A DNA stretch of 64,000 bases from Sulfuricurvum sp. (GTDB taxonomy: Bacteria; Campylobacterota; Campylobacteria; Campylobacterales; Sulfurimonadaceae). This document shows positions 41,517-50,296 of the stretch, piece after piece. Position 1 is the first letter of the stretch. Every line of letters begins with the position of its first letter. Location: contig JAQTTG010000007.1 of assembly GCA_028710885.1 (NCBI GenBank), positions 57,509 to 121,508 of the forward strand. Direction: 5' to 3'. The translations under genes and the position numbers were made by a program. The notes beneath the pieces are model-generated. The model searched no databases. It was not told where the DNA came from and saw only the letters and a list, made by a program, of their open reading frames with translations.

Positions 41517-44351
41517 TTAGCGTTGCCCTCTCCTCGGCGGAGTGCCTGCGCGTAATCCGTGTTTAGGAACTTCTCTAACCCCCTGTTTAGCTCGATTGAG
41601 ATTATTAAAACAGCTTTGACAGATTGCAAATTCACTGTTCGGAGCTAACGGTTTTCCGCATGTTTTGCATCGAGGGACAAAATGACTTTGTTGGAGTGAA
41701 TTCTCGATAAAACGGTTAAGTTCCCCTCTGAAAGTACGTGCTTTCTCTGCATCGACGAAAAATTCACTCATACGATACGACAGCCACAAGTAGAGACTTA
41801 TCTCTTTTATTCGATCTTCTGCATCTTGGAGCTCTTCCATCGATAAGGCATAGTTGCCCAAAGCTCTCGGCGGTATATAGGCGATCGGTTTCTTTTGTTC
41901 CAGTGCTCGAACATAGCGTTCGAATGCTGCCATTACTAGAGGTGATGAGGTTGATAGCGGTGCAGTAGCAAGTGTATATTTGGTACGCATATCGAGATCG
42001 TATTGATCGACAATTGCAGAAGCTTCCTGCATTGATTCGAGGTTTGCGGCACGAAAAGGACCTTCGAATTTCATATTTTGAACGAAGAAGTCAACAATAG
42101 CTGAGAGAGATTTTTCCTCCAAAATATTGGATACCAACATGATGTGATCGAAATTAGCCATGACATTAAAGGGGAGAGAGATAGGATCGATATTTTTGGT
42201 AAAAAGGGTAGTTATCGTTTTCAAAACATCCCCTGTGAGTGCTCCAACATAACCTTTTTCGCTCAATCCGTAGCGTCCTGCACGACCTGAAATCTGACGT
42301 ACTTCGGTTGCGGTGAGATTTCGCTGATTCTGTCCGTCAAATTTATCGGCTTTGGAAAACAACAGTGTTTTGATCGGGAGATTCAGCCCCATGCTGATCG
42401 CATCGGTGGCGACGAGGATATCGGTCTCACCTTCACGGAAACGTCGTGCCTCTTCTCGGCGTACTTCTGGACTTAAATTACCGTAAATGACGCTGGTTCG
42501 ATAGGTTTTTGAAAGCTGCTGTTTGAGACGTAATGCATTGGACCGAGTAAAGGCGATAACGGCTGTCCCAGCTTCAATAGCTGTAATCGGTGTAGGTGAT
42601 TTTAGAAGTTCGAGAGGATTTTTCCGATCAAACTCGATGATCTCCAGTGGTTCATCAAGATATTCGGCTAACGCAATAATTGCCTCACGGGCATTAGGGG
42701 AACCTGTCATAATAACGGTTTTAGCAGGTGCACCAATGATAGCATTTGCCCATGCCCATCCACGGTCACGATCGTCTATCATCTGTACCTCATCGATGAC
42801 ACAGCAGTCGACTTCCGTCTCAAAATTGAGCATCTCTATGGTGGAACTGATATGAGTGGCATTTTCGTCCAAAAGCTGCTCTTCACCGGTAATCAGTGAG
42901 GCACTAACACCCTCATCTCGTAAGCTCTCATACCCTTCTAACGCTAACAAACGCAACGGTGCAAGATAGTATCCTGTCCCGGCACGTTTAAGGTGTTGAA
43001 ATGCCGTATAGGTTTTACCGCTGTTAGTGGGACCAGTATGGAATATGAGGCGGCGGCGGAGAGATCGAGCGAGTGGAAAGAGATTTTTAAAATCGCGTAC
43101 GGTTCGCGCTAACAGTGCTTGGCGTTGACGTTTGAGCAGTTCTCCGGCAATGCGCTGATCAAAGGAAAAGAGTACACGTCGAGATGTTTTTGCGCTGATA
43201 TGAGGTGTGAAGGTTAGGTAAGGAAGTAAAATCTCATAAATCACTTCAAATAGGGTCACATTATCCATTTCTAAAAGTTTGGAGCGGGTACGGCTCTCTT
43301 CAACGAGATGATTCAATTCCCCTAGAAAGATTCTCTCTTCTTCTGCACTTTGTTGTTCTACCATCTCGCTTATGGTAAGATCTTCTTCATTCCAGATCTG
43401 GCGGCTTAGTTCGGCGGCATCGAGATGAAGAGAAAGAGTGTATTCCAGCGGTTCACTACGGTGCGGTAATATGAGTTGTTTTCTTATTTCGATAATCAGA
43501 TCATCTGAACCTATAGAGGTGATCGGTGTATGGAGATGTTCTGCCAATACTGTACGCAGTATATTGGTGTTGAGGGTTCCGAAAGTTTGTGTTGAAGGGG
43601 GTGCACTTTTGAGTGACGTAATCATTTGATCAGAGTTGAGGTAGCGATGAGAGGAGAGATTAAGAGACGATAAAAACGTATCGGTTTGTATTTGTTTTTG
43701 ATGTGTTAGTGCCGTTTTAAGTTCGGTTATCTCGGGAACTAATACCTCCAATGTCTCTTCTTGTAGTCGTTTTTCATTGAGCGGAAGCGTTTTGAGAATA
43801 TGGATTTTTGTAAAAGTTTCGGTATCTATATGATAGATAATAGGGGCATAATACTCAAAAGAATCGTCGTAATTAAACTTTCCTTCCAGTGTTTTTTCGA
43901 GTAGTTCTCTTTTTTTGGTATATCGGATATGCTCTATTTTTGAGGCAATTTTTTCAGGAGTGATCTTTCGGGTGCGGATATCAATAAATGCCGCATGTAG
44001 ATCACGCCGTTCGGTGTCGGTAATTTCAAAAGCTTCGAGAAGTTCATCGATTTTTTCTTCTCGCTCATGCGGTTTTTCGCGCGGTTTTGGGTTAGGGTAG
44101 ATTTTCCCCTCATGTTTGAAAAACGCAACGATCATTTCTCTGGTTTCGGTTTCCCCCTCAGACCATAAACGACGGAAGGTTTTGATTAATTGTGTTTTGT
44201 CTGTGGTACCGTTGAATATTCCGAGTGTATGTGCCAATGCAATCAATACATCGGTAGGGATTCGCTCGATCCCCTCATCGAACCCTTCATCGCCGAAATA
44301 GTGACGAATCTGTTGGTTGAGTTTGATCATTTTTTTCTTTTTCTTTGCCAT
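41517..44351 (-). CDS. Suv3-like RNA/DNA helicase
   Basis: A 944-residue protein. The N-terminal ~440 residues are helical and poorly characterised. The SF2 helicase core has Walker A FHTGPTNSGKTYTAF, YLAPLRLLALEGYE, DEVQ box VIDEVQMIDDRDRG, TGSPNA, VATDAISMGLNLP and QISGRAGRYG. The DEVQ box and GRAGRYG motif are characteristic of the Suv3 family of mitochondrial degradosome helicases. A C-terminal zinc ribbon CKTCGKPLAPNSEFAICQSC is added. It likely unwinds structured RNA for decay, perhaps with a 3' exonuclease encoded elsewhere. It is longer than typical Suv3 (~780). Confidence 0.9.
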   Translation of the reverse strand: MAKKKKKMIKLNQQIRHYFGDEGFDEGIERIPTDVLIALAHTLGIFNGTTDKTQLIKTFRRLWSEGETETREMIVAFFKHEGKIYPNPKPREKPHEREEKIDELLEAFEITDTERRDLHAAFIDIRTRKITPEKIASKIEHIRYTKKRELLEKTLEGKFNYDDSFEYYAPIIYHIDTETFTKIHILKTLPLNEKRLQEETLEVLVPEITELKTALTHQKQIQTDTFLSSLNLSSHRYLNSDQMITSLKSAPPSTQTFGTLNTNILRTVLAEHLHTPITSIGSDDLIIEIRKQLILPHRSEPLEYTLSLHLDAAELSRQIWNEEDLTISEMVEQQSAEEERIFLGELNHLVEESRTRSKLLEMDNVTLFEVIYEILLPYLTFTPHISAKTSRRVLFSFDQRIAGELLKRQRQALLARTVRDFKNLFPLARSLRRRLIFHTGPTNSGKTYTAFQHLKRAGTGYYLAPLRLLALEGYESLRDEGVSASLITGEEQLLDENATHISSTIEMLNFETEVDCCVIDEVQMIDDRDRGWAWANAIIGAPAKTVIMTGSPNAREAIIALAEYLDEPLEIIEFDRKNPLELLKSPTPITAIEAGTAVIAFTRSNALRLKQQLSKTYRTSVIYGNLSPEVRREEARRFREGETDILVATDAISMGLNLPIKTLLFSKADKFDGQNQRNLTATEVRQISGRAGRYGLSEKGYVGALTGDVLKTITTLFTKNIDPISLPFNVMANFDHIMLVSNILEEKSLSAIVDFFVQNMKFEGPFRAANLESMQEASAIVDQYDLDMRTKYTLATAPLSTSSPLVMAAFERYVRALEQKKPIAYIPPRALGNYALSMEELQDAEDRIKEISLYLWLSYRMSEFFVDAEKARTFRGELNRFIENSLQQSHFVPRCKTCGKPLAPNSEFAICQSCFNNLNRAKQGVREVPKHGLRAGTPPRRGQR

Positions 44352-44436
44352 AATGTAAGTGTAGCCTAAAATCCTAAGGCTAAAGCCTTTGTAGCTTTGC
44401 TAAACTCTCATAAAATAACTGAAATGGAAAAAACCG

Positions 44437-44745
44437 ATGGTCGATTTGAATGTCGATGAATGGACGCAGGAAGAATTTTTACGAAATAAGCAGTCGTTAG
44501 AAGCACAAGGGATCGAAGTATTGTTGATCGACACGATCCTCAATCCGATCGACGGGATAGAGACAACACTTTATGCTCCGCCATTACTCAAAAATGAGCC
44601 GGAGGGGAGTGTATTTGTCTTTTATTGTGACACAGGGAAAAGTTCAAAAGAACGCTTAAAAGAGTTCCGTTCCAAATTTCCAAAACATGTATGTATCAGT
44701 TTGCGAGGAGGGAGAGGGTATTGGCGCAAGAACTTGCGGATATAA
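44437..44745 (+). CDS. Rhodanese-like domain protein
   Basis: A 102-residue protein whose C-terminal half has VFVFYCDTGKSSKERLKEF, the rhodanese active-site loop with a catalytic Cys, followed by VCISLRGGRGYW resembling the typical L-x-GG. The N-terminal half is shorter than in classical rhodaneses. Sulfur transfer or phosphatase-like activity is possible. Its 3' end overlaps the downstream DUF309 gene by about 25 nt in another frame, suggesting translational coupling. Confidence 0.75.
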   Translation: MVDLNVDEWTQEEFLRNKQSLEAQGIEVLLIDTILNPIDGIETTLYAPPLLKNEPEGSVFVFYCDTGKSSKERLKEFRSKFPKHVCISLRGGRGYWRKNLRI

Positions 44746-45062
44746 ACAAAGCATGTGAAGCATTTATTCTCTCGATTACAGAGGGACGCTATTATGACGC
44801 GCATGAGGATTTAGAAGGCATTTGGCATCCGAAACGTTTTGATAATAATGATGAAGTGAGACTTTGGAAAGGGTTTATTAACGCATCGGTCAGTTTTGAA
44901 CTACTTAAACGAGGTCGTCCAAAACCGGCAGAAAATGTTTGGATGACTTATCTTAAATATCGGGAACTTTTAGAGAGTATTGATAGTGTACATTATCTGA
45001 CATACGTTAAAATAGTAAAAATTATCGAAAAAAAACGTGAATTTATTTTACAAAAGGGGTAA
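44721..45062 (+). CDS. DUF309 family protein
   Basis: About 113 residues containing ITEGRYYDAHEDLEGIWHP, the DUF309 signature (G-x-Y-(Y/F)-x-A-H-E-x-L-E-x-x-W), plus LWKGFINASVSFELLKRG. The fold is a small helical bundle of unknown function. The track starts at an ATG at 44691, but AGGAGGGAG at 44706-44714 points to the TTG at 44721; the choice is open. It overlaps the rhodanese gene and is followed 2 nt later by a nitroreductase gene. Confidence 0.8.
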   Translation: MAQELADINKACEAFILSITEGRYYDAHEDLEGIWHPKRFDNNDEVRLWKGFINASVSFELLKRGRPKPAENVWMTYLKYRELLESIDSVHYLTYVKIVKIIEKKREFILQKG

Positions 45063-45064
45063 TA

Positions 45065-45685
45065 ATGTCTGAATTTTTAGAGGCGATGGCATTTCGTCAT
45101 GCGTGTAAACAGTTCGATCCAGCTAAAACTATTCCTGCTGAGGAATTTGAATCGATTTTGGAAGTAGCTCGTAACTCTCCATCATCATTTGGAATGGAGC
45201 CATGGCGATTGATCGTTATTCGTAATGAGGGGATGCGAAAAGCATTAAAACCTTCATGTTGGAATCAAAATCAGATTATAGAAGCGAGCGAGTTGGTTGT
45301 AATTACGACAGATAACAATGTTATTCGCAGTGGAACGCGTTATGTAAAAGAGATGTTCTCGCGTAGAGGTTTGTCGAGTGAAGCAGTAGAGACTTATTTG
45401 GGTGTGTATAAAAATTATTTGGCTTCTATTGAATGTGATGAGGTTTTATTGGAAAATTGGGCGGCAAAACAGTGTTATATCGCATGTGCCAACATGATGA
45501 CATATGCAGCAACTCTAAAAATCGATACCTGTCCGATCGAAGGATTCGACAAAGAGGGTGTAGAAGCGATATTAGATCTTCCAGAAGGGCATTCTGTGGC
45601 ACTTATATGTGCATTTGGATATCGCGTAAATCCTCAGAGTGAACGAAAACGGCTTGAATTAAAACAAATCGTTGAGTATCGTTAA
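45065..45685 (+). CDS. Nitroreductase family NAD(P)H-dependent FMN oxidoreductase
   Basis: A 206-residue flavoenzyme. It has FRHACKQFDPAKTIPAEEFESILEVARNSPSSFGMEPWRLIVI, the canonical FMN/phosphate-binding start, then WAAKQCYIACANMMTYAATLKIDTCPIEGF and HSVALICAFGYR. It reduces nitro compounds or quinones in the cytoplasm; the physiological substrate is unclear. It is packed between DUF309 (2 nt) and the mscS gene (11 nt) on the same strand. Confidence 0.92.
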   Translation: MSEFLEAMAFRHACKQFDPAKTIPAEEFESILEVARNSPSSFGMEPWRLIVIRNEGMRKALKPSCWNQNQIIEASELVVITTDNNVIRSGTRYVKEMFSRRGLSSEAVETYLGVYKNYLASIECDEVLLENWAAKQCYIACANMMTYAATLKIDTCPIEGFDKEGVEAILDLPEGHSVALICAFGYRVNPQSERKRLELKQIVEYR

Positions 45686-45696
45686 GGAGAATTTTT

Positions 45697-46542
45697 ATGC
45701 TTCAAAAAATTGAGCACGTTGAGGATAAAGTAACCCATTATACTGATCTGGTATTAGGGTATGCTACTGAATACGGCATTAAAATCGTCGGGGCACTTCT
45801 TATTTTTATAATAGGAAAATGGGTTTCCAGAAAAATTGTTATTTTGATACGTAAAGCGATGGAACGTGCACATGTCGATCCGACATTGATTTCGTTTGCA
45901 AGCAACGCCATCTATGTAGCATTGGTGGTATTTGTCGTTATTGCTGCAATTAGTAATCTGGGAGTAGAGACGACCTCTTTCGTTGCCATATTCGGTGCAG
46001 CCGGTTTGGCGATAGGCTTAGCCCTCAAAGATACCCTTTCCAATGTTGGTGCCGCAGTACTGATTATCTTTTTTAGACCGTTTAAAGTGGGAGATTTTAT
46101 CGAGGTCTCAAATGTCATGGGGACGGTTAAATCGATGAACCTTTTTTCTACGACGTTGACTACTGCTGATAACCGTTCAATCATTATTCCGAATGGGACG
46201 CTGATTGGAGGGAATATCATAAATTATACCGGCAACGAAACACGTCGAATCGATATGATTTTCGATATTGATTACAAAGATGATTTGAAAGTGGCTAAAG
46301 AGGTTATCTTAAAGATTTTAAATGAGCATCCAGGGGTTCTTAAGGAACCGGCTTCTACGGTTATGGTCGGAGCATTGGGAGATAATTCAGTTCAAATTTA
46401 TGCACGGCCATGGGTTAAAACTGATTTGTATTGGGATATGAAGTTTGAGATTACCGAATTGGTTAAGCTTGGATTTGATGATCATAATATTTCGATTCCG
46501 TTTCCACAGATGGATCTGCATGTACGAAAAGGTGAGCTGTAG
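45697..46542 (+). CDS. mscS: Small-conductance mechanosensitive channel MscS
   Basis: A 281-residue inner-membrane protein with three helices. The pore helix is in IFGAAGLAIGLALKDTLSNVGAAVLIIFFRPFKVGDFIEV (Gly/Ala-rich TM3). A beta domain (TVKSMNLFSTTLTTADNRSIIIPNG) and a C-terminal alpha/beta cage follow. It opens on osmotic downshock. Length is that of E. coli MscS (286). It follows the nitroreductase by 11 nt with AAGGAG and is convergent with the MFS gene. Confidence 0.95.
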   Translation: MLQKIEHVEDKVTHYTDLVLGYATEYGIKIVGALLIFIIGKWVSRKIVILIRKAMERAHVDPTLISFASNAIYVALVVFVVIAAISNLGVETTSFVAIFGAAGLAIGLALKDTLSNVGAAVLIIFFRPFKVGDFIEVSNVMGTVKSMNLFSTTLTTADNRSIIIPNGTLIGGNIINYTGNETRRIDMIFDIDYKDDLKVAKEVILKILNEHPGVLKEPASTVMVGALGDNSVQIYARPWVKTDLYWDMKFEITELVKLGFDDHNISIPFPQMDLHVRKGEL

Positions 46543-46547
46543 CTGAC

Positions 46548-47645
46548 CTAGCGCGCATTAATCCGAAAAGCAATTCCTGCTCCCAGAGCTGCGATAGCCC
46601 CTCCAACAAATAAAAAGACCGGAGCATACTGATAGAGTGCTCCCGCGCCAATAGCTCCTATAAACCCTCCAAGACCGTATGAAATGCCAAAAAAGAATTG
46701 TTGCGATAGACGACGTGCTCTATAGAGGTGAAAAAGAATAGCAATGGATGTGGAATGAAATAGAGCAAAGCTAAAGGCATGAAGACTTTGTGCGGCGAAT
46801 AGCAGCGGTGTATTGTTGGGAAAAATGGCGATGAGAAGCCATCGAAATACGGTGATAAATGCTGTGATCTGCAAAATTTTTGGCAGGTTTCCTCGTAACA
46901 GCGGCCCTTGGAAATAAAACATGATAATTTCTGCGATCACACCAAAACTCCAAAGCCAAACCGTAGTATTTAACGAAACACCTTGATCGGTCGCATAAAT
47001 CGTAAAAAAATTATAAAACGGTCCAAAACTTACTTGCATCAGAAAAAATCCGATCCATAATGGAATGTGATTTGCGATTGAAAATCGACATGTTTCATCA
47101 TTGGCATCGCATTCATTGTCGGGAATTTTGTTTTGTTTTATGCCGATAAATGCACCAAAAACCAGTGTTATTAGTGCCATAGCAATTAAAAAAATGATAC
47201 CGCTTTGTGGGGAACTCAGATAATGGACCAAAATTAATGAAACTGCAATAAATCCGAGTGAACCGAACATTCGAATGCGTCCATAACGTTCTTTGCCTAT
47301 TTGCTCAAGTGAAATGACCTCAATATAGGGTAAAACCAAAGAAATGCCAATCCCGAAAAAGATATTAACCAGCAGTAAAAACCAAAAATATCCTAGAGCA
47401 GGATAAAAACCGATAGCGCCGATTCCCATCAATATTAATGAGAGGAAAAATATCCGTTGGTCGAGTCGAAATCCATTTAAAAATAGAAATGGCATGGCAA
47501 ACCGGACTAATGGGGCAGAAGCGAATATAATCCCGATATGGAGGGGATCATAGCCTACCATCGTCAGTATTTTAGGGACAAAAATAATGTGTACACCGAT
47601 TAGGGCAAAATAGAAAAAGTAGAAAGAAGCGATTAAAACAGCCAC
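46548..47645 (-). CDS. MFS transporter (MFS_1-like, HcaT/LacY-type)
   Basis: A 365-residue inner-membrane protein with 11-12 predicted helices. It starts LIASFYFFYFALIGVHIIFVPKIL and contains YDPLHIGIIFASAPLVRFAMPFLF and GKERYGRIRMFGSLGFIAVSL, the A-motif-like loop of the phenylpropionate/nucleoside-permease MFS branch. The substrate is unknown. It starts 1 nt after the stop of the RDD gene, so both are in one operon. Confidence 0.87.
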   Translation of the reverse strand: MAVLIASFYFFYFALIGVHIIFVPKILTMVGYDPLHIGIIFASAPLVRFAMPFLFLNGFRLDQRIFFLSLILMGIGAIGFYPALGYFWFLLLVNIFFGIGISLVLPYIEVISLEQIGKERYGRIRMFGSLGFIAVSLILVHYLSSPQSGIIFLIAMALITLVFGAFIGIKQNKIPDNECDANDETCRFSIANHIPLWIGFFLMQVSFGPFYNFFTIYATDQGVSLNTTVWLWSFGVIAEIIMFYFQGPLLRGNLPKILQITAFITVFRWLLIAIFPNNTPLLFAAQSLHAFSFALFHSTSIAILFHLYRARRLSQQFFFGISYGLGGFIGAIGAGALYQYAPVFLFVGGAIAALGAGIAFRINAR

Positions 47646-47646
47646 G

Positions 47647-48153
47647 CTAGGAGACGCGTATTACAGCTGTGCCGCTGAGGAGATCATGAAGTGCGCGTTT
47701 GTCGTGACGAAAGAAACCAATAAAAAAACCTACAAGAGTGATGAGAGAGACAAAATAACCGATGAAGCGGAGAACTAGCTTCCAATAGGGGGCATTTGTT
47801 AGCGTTTTTGCATCGACTACACGGATGTAGGCGAGTTTTTTTCCGGGTGTTTGACCTGATTGATGCCAAAGCCAAACATAGCTGATGAGAAAAAGAGATA
47901 TCTGAGTTATGGATGAGATAGGACTCGGGGGATTGGCTAGAGCTTTATCACTGTGGACAATAACATCCAATGCAGTGGCGGTATGCATTTGATCATGTCC
48001 AAATAACACCATCATTATAATGGTAATAGGCAGGCCAATCATAAATATATCCGTAACAAAGCCTAATGCCCGAGGCCAAAAAGGGGCATACTCTACGGTT
48101 TGTTTGGAGGTGTTAGGTTTGTTGTGTTTTTTCTTTAGTGTTCGCCATCGCAT
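47647..48153 (-). CDS. RDD family membrane protein
   Basis: A 168-residue protein with three to four hydrophobic segments. FWPRALGFVTDIFMIGLPI gives the R...D of the RDD family, and QSGQTPGKKLAYIRVVDAKT is its second conserved block. It ends RALHDLLSGTAVI. RDD proteins are small membrane proteins of poorly known, probably transport- or stress-related function. It directly precedes the MFS gene on the same strand. Confidence 0.88.
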   Translation of the reverse strand: MRWRTLKKKHNKPNTSKQTVEYAPFWPRALGFVTDIFMIGLPITIIMMVLFGHDQMHTATALDVIVHSDKALANPPSPISSITQISLFLISYVWLWHQSGQTPGKKLAYIRVVDAKTLTNAPYWKLVLRFIGYFVSLITLVGFFIGFFRHDKRALHDLLSGTAVIRVS

Positions 48154-48267
48154 GTGAAAGTATATCTTATTACCGTTTGTTTACTTGTTTGATTCATAAT
48201 CTTATTACCCAAATGACTGCAGCAGGTCAAATGGTTTTCATTCACGAATCACTCCTTAAGTTTCAAA

Positions 48268-48297
48268 GCTCTTCCGTTTTAGGCCGACGGAAAGAGC
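48268..48297 (-). terminator. Terminator-like hairpin downstream of flgE
   Basis: GCTCTTCCGT and ACGGAAAGAGC pair with one bulged A, giving a ~10-bp stem ~60 nt after the flgE stop. On the minus strand it is followed by TTTGAAACTT. The rest of the 206-nt gap (48154-48359) holds only a small GC hairpin (CGCGCAGAGCGCG) near the flgE stop. Confidence 0.5.
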
Positions 48298-48359
48298 CTT
48301 ATCGAAACAAACAATCAAAAAAATAAAATTGAAATAGTTGTGCAAACGCGCAGAGCGCG

Positions 48360-50246
48360 TTAACGTTTGATCCCTAAGAGGGTTTCTAGAAGTGTATCAG
48401 AAGTCGTAATGGTTTTAGCATTAGCTTGATAGCCGCGCTGAATAATAATTAGGTTCGTAAGTGATTTGGATAAGTCAACGTTAGACGCTTCCAATGCAGA
48501 GGATTGCATAAATCCACGCCCTGCTGTTGCCGCCGTACCAATAATCGAATTTCCTGAGTTCGCTGATTGGAGATAAACATTTCCTCCATCGCTTACAAGT
48601 CCCTCATTGTTTGAAAACTTAGCCATCCCGATTTGTGCCAAACCGAATGAACGTCCGTTGGTAAATGATCCGATCAGGGTTCCACTTTGGTCGATACGAA
48701 TACCGACCAAATCTCCACCGGGATAACCGTCTTGGCTGATACCGCTGGTAGCAGATGGGTTATCAAAGCTGGTAATTCCATCAAATCCATTGATTGCACC
48801 AAAATTTAAGCTGATAGCCTGATTTGGTTTTGATCCATTGTTTCCTGTAAAGTCAAGACCGGGAATGTTATAACCAGCTAATGCCCCTGTGGTACTAAAA
48901 GAGATAATCCCAGCAGGATTCAGGATGTTTTCATACGGGGCAGATCCACCAATAGAGGCAGGTTTTGGAACGCTAACTGAATAACTCCATGAGGTACCTG
49001 TGGTTGGCGAACTGGACTCTTTTCTAAAATCGATTTTTAGGGTGTGTTTTGTCCCTAGTGAGTCGTAAACATCAATGCTGGCCGAGTGTGTTGCGGCATT
49101 GACCGATTGAGATTGTTTTGCAGAGGCTGAACCAGCTGCAATATTTCCAGAAAGGGTAAGAAAATTTGAGGTAAAAATATCATTTTTTACTGTATTGGTA
49201 TCGGTGATACCTGCGATTTGAATGCTAAGACCGCTTGCTCCGGCAGCATTTCCGATCTGGATCTTACCTTGCGCATTATAGTTTACGGTTGCTCCGGTTG
49301 ATCTTCCCGGATTTTGTGTATTTGTTGATGTCCAGTTCGCAAGTGCCGCACGAAAATCTTCGGTAGTATTGAAATAATAGACATTTGCATTGGTTGATGC
49401 TGCACCGGTACTTTGTGCCGGAGATGTAGCTGTACCGGCTGCACCGGTTCCTGTCGTATTAACATCGGCACTATTACTGGTGTAACGAAACTCTGCGTAG
49501 GTAACACCGCCATCCGTACTCATGAAAATACCGTCTCCGCCAACTCCAGGACCGGAAGCAGCAGAACTCAGAGAGAATGCTTTACCGCTGGCATCGAACA
49601 TTATTCCCATGTCTTCAGGGGAAGCAGGTGCACCATTGGTATTTAAAATAACCCCTGCCGTATCAGTTTCATAAGTTGGGGAAAATTGAGTAAGAGCATT
49701 ACTCGCACTGAGATTGGCTTTAATTGTTAGTTCAGTACTTGCATTTGCCGGAGTAGTAAGCCCTGGTGGGATTTGGATATTGGTGATGGGTGCTGTAGAG
49801 TCTACGAGACCAGTATTTTTGTCTCGTAACCATCCTTGTACGATAAACCCGTTATTGTCAACAAAGTTTCCGGATGCATCAAATTTAAAGTCACCTGAAC
49901 GGCTGTATTTGTAGGTAGATCCTCCATCGGAACTGACGACGAAGAAACCATCACCTTGAATTGCAACGTCGGTGTTTTTATCAGTATTTTGGATAGATCC
50001 TTGGGACATGATGCGCGTCATGGAGCTAACGGTGGTCCCTAATCCGATTTGAACCGCATTTTTACCACCAAGTTTCCCTTGCGGTGCGGTAGCAATTTGG
50101 TTTGTTTGAGCTAACAAATCCGAAAAGTTGGCACGAGAATATTTATAACCGATCGTATTGACGTTGGCGATATTATTAGACTCGACGTCCATTGCAATTT
50201 GTTGAGATTGCAATCCGCTAACACCAGAATAAAGTGATTTTAGCAC
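48360..50246 (-). CDS. flgE: Flagellar hook protein FlgE
   Basis: A 628-residue hook protein. The N-terminal rod/hook domain has LYSGVSGLQSQQIAMDVESNNIANVNTIGYK and DVAIQGDGFFVV. A large Gly/Ser/Thr-rich central domain (about 450 residues, close to Campylobacter-type long FlgE) follows, and the C-terminal helix is NVDLSKSLTNLIIIQRGYQANAKTITTSDTLL. It polymerises to the hook. It starts with GTG after AAAGGA. A sigma54-type promoter lies in the 50-nt gap before it, so it can be expressed separately from the upstream flgD/flgE2 genes. Confidence 0.95.
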   Translation of the reverse strand: MLKSLYSGVSGLQSQQIAMDVESNNIANVNTIGYKYSRANFSDLLAQTNQIATAPQGKLGGKNAVQIGLGTTVSSMTRIMSQGSIQNTDKNTDVAIQGDGFFVVSSDGGSTYKYSRSGDFKFDASGNFVDNNGFIVQGWLRDKNTGLVDSTAPITNIQIPPGLTTPANASTELTIKANLSASNALTQFSPTYETDTAGVILNTNGAPASPEDMGIMFDASGKAFSLSSAASGPGVGGDGIFMSTDGGVTYAEFRYTSNSADVNTTGTGAAGTATSPAQSTGAASTNANVYYFNTTEDFRAALANWTSTNTQNPGRSTGATVNYNAQGKIQIGNAAGASGLSIQIAGITDTNTVKNDIFTSNFLTLSGNIAAGSASAKQSQSVNAATHSASIDVYDSLGTKHTLKIDFRKESSSPTTGTSWSYSVSVPKPASIGGSAPYENILNPAGIISFSTTGALAGYNIPGLDFTGNNGSKPNQAISLNFGAINGFDGITSFDNPSATSGISQDGYPGGDLVGIRIDQSGTLIGSFTNGRSFGLAQIGMAKFSNNEGLVSDGGNVYLQSANSGNSIIGTAATAGRGFMQSSALEASNVDLSKSLTNLIIIQRGYQANAKTITTSDTLLETLLGIKR

Positions 50247-50279
50247 AGCATATCCTTTTTATATAAAGTAAATATTTAA

Positions 50280-50295
50280 AGCAATAAATGTTCCA
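50280..50295 (-). promoter_or_regulatory. Sigma54 promoter of flgE
   Basis: On the minus strand TGGAACATTTATTGCT matches the -24/-12 consensus TGGCACN5TTGCW, with the required 10 nt between GG and GC. It lies ~35 nt before the flgE start, just after the stop of the upstream gene. Confidence 0.75.
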
Positions 50296-50296
50296 A

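Noticed and set aside
44366-44400. AAGGCTAAAGCCTT hairpin between the helicase and rhodanese genes as a regulatory element
   Set aside because: Short stem with no T-run; it can arise by chance and nothing else supports it.
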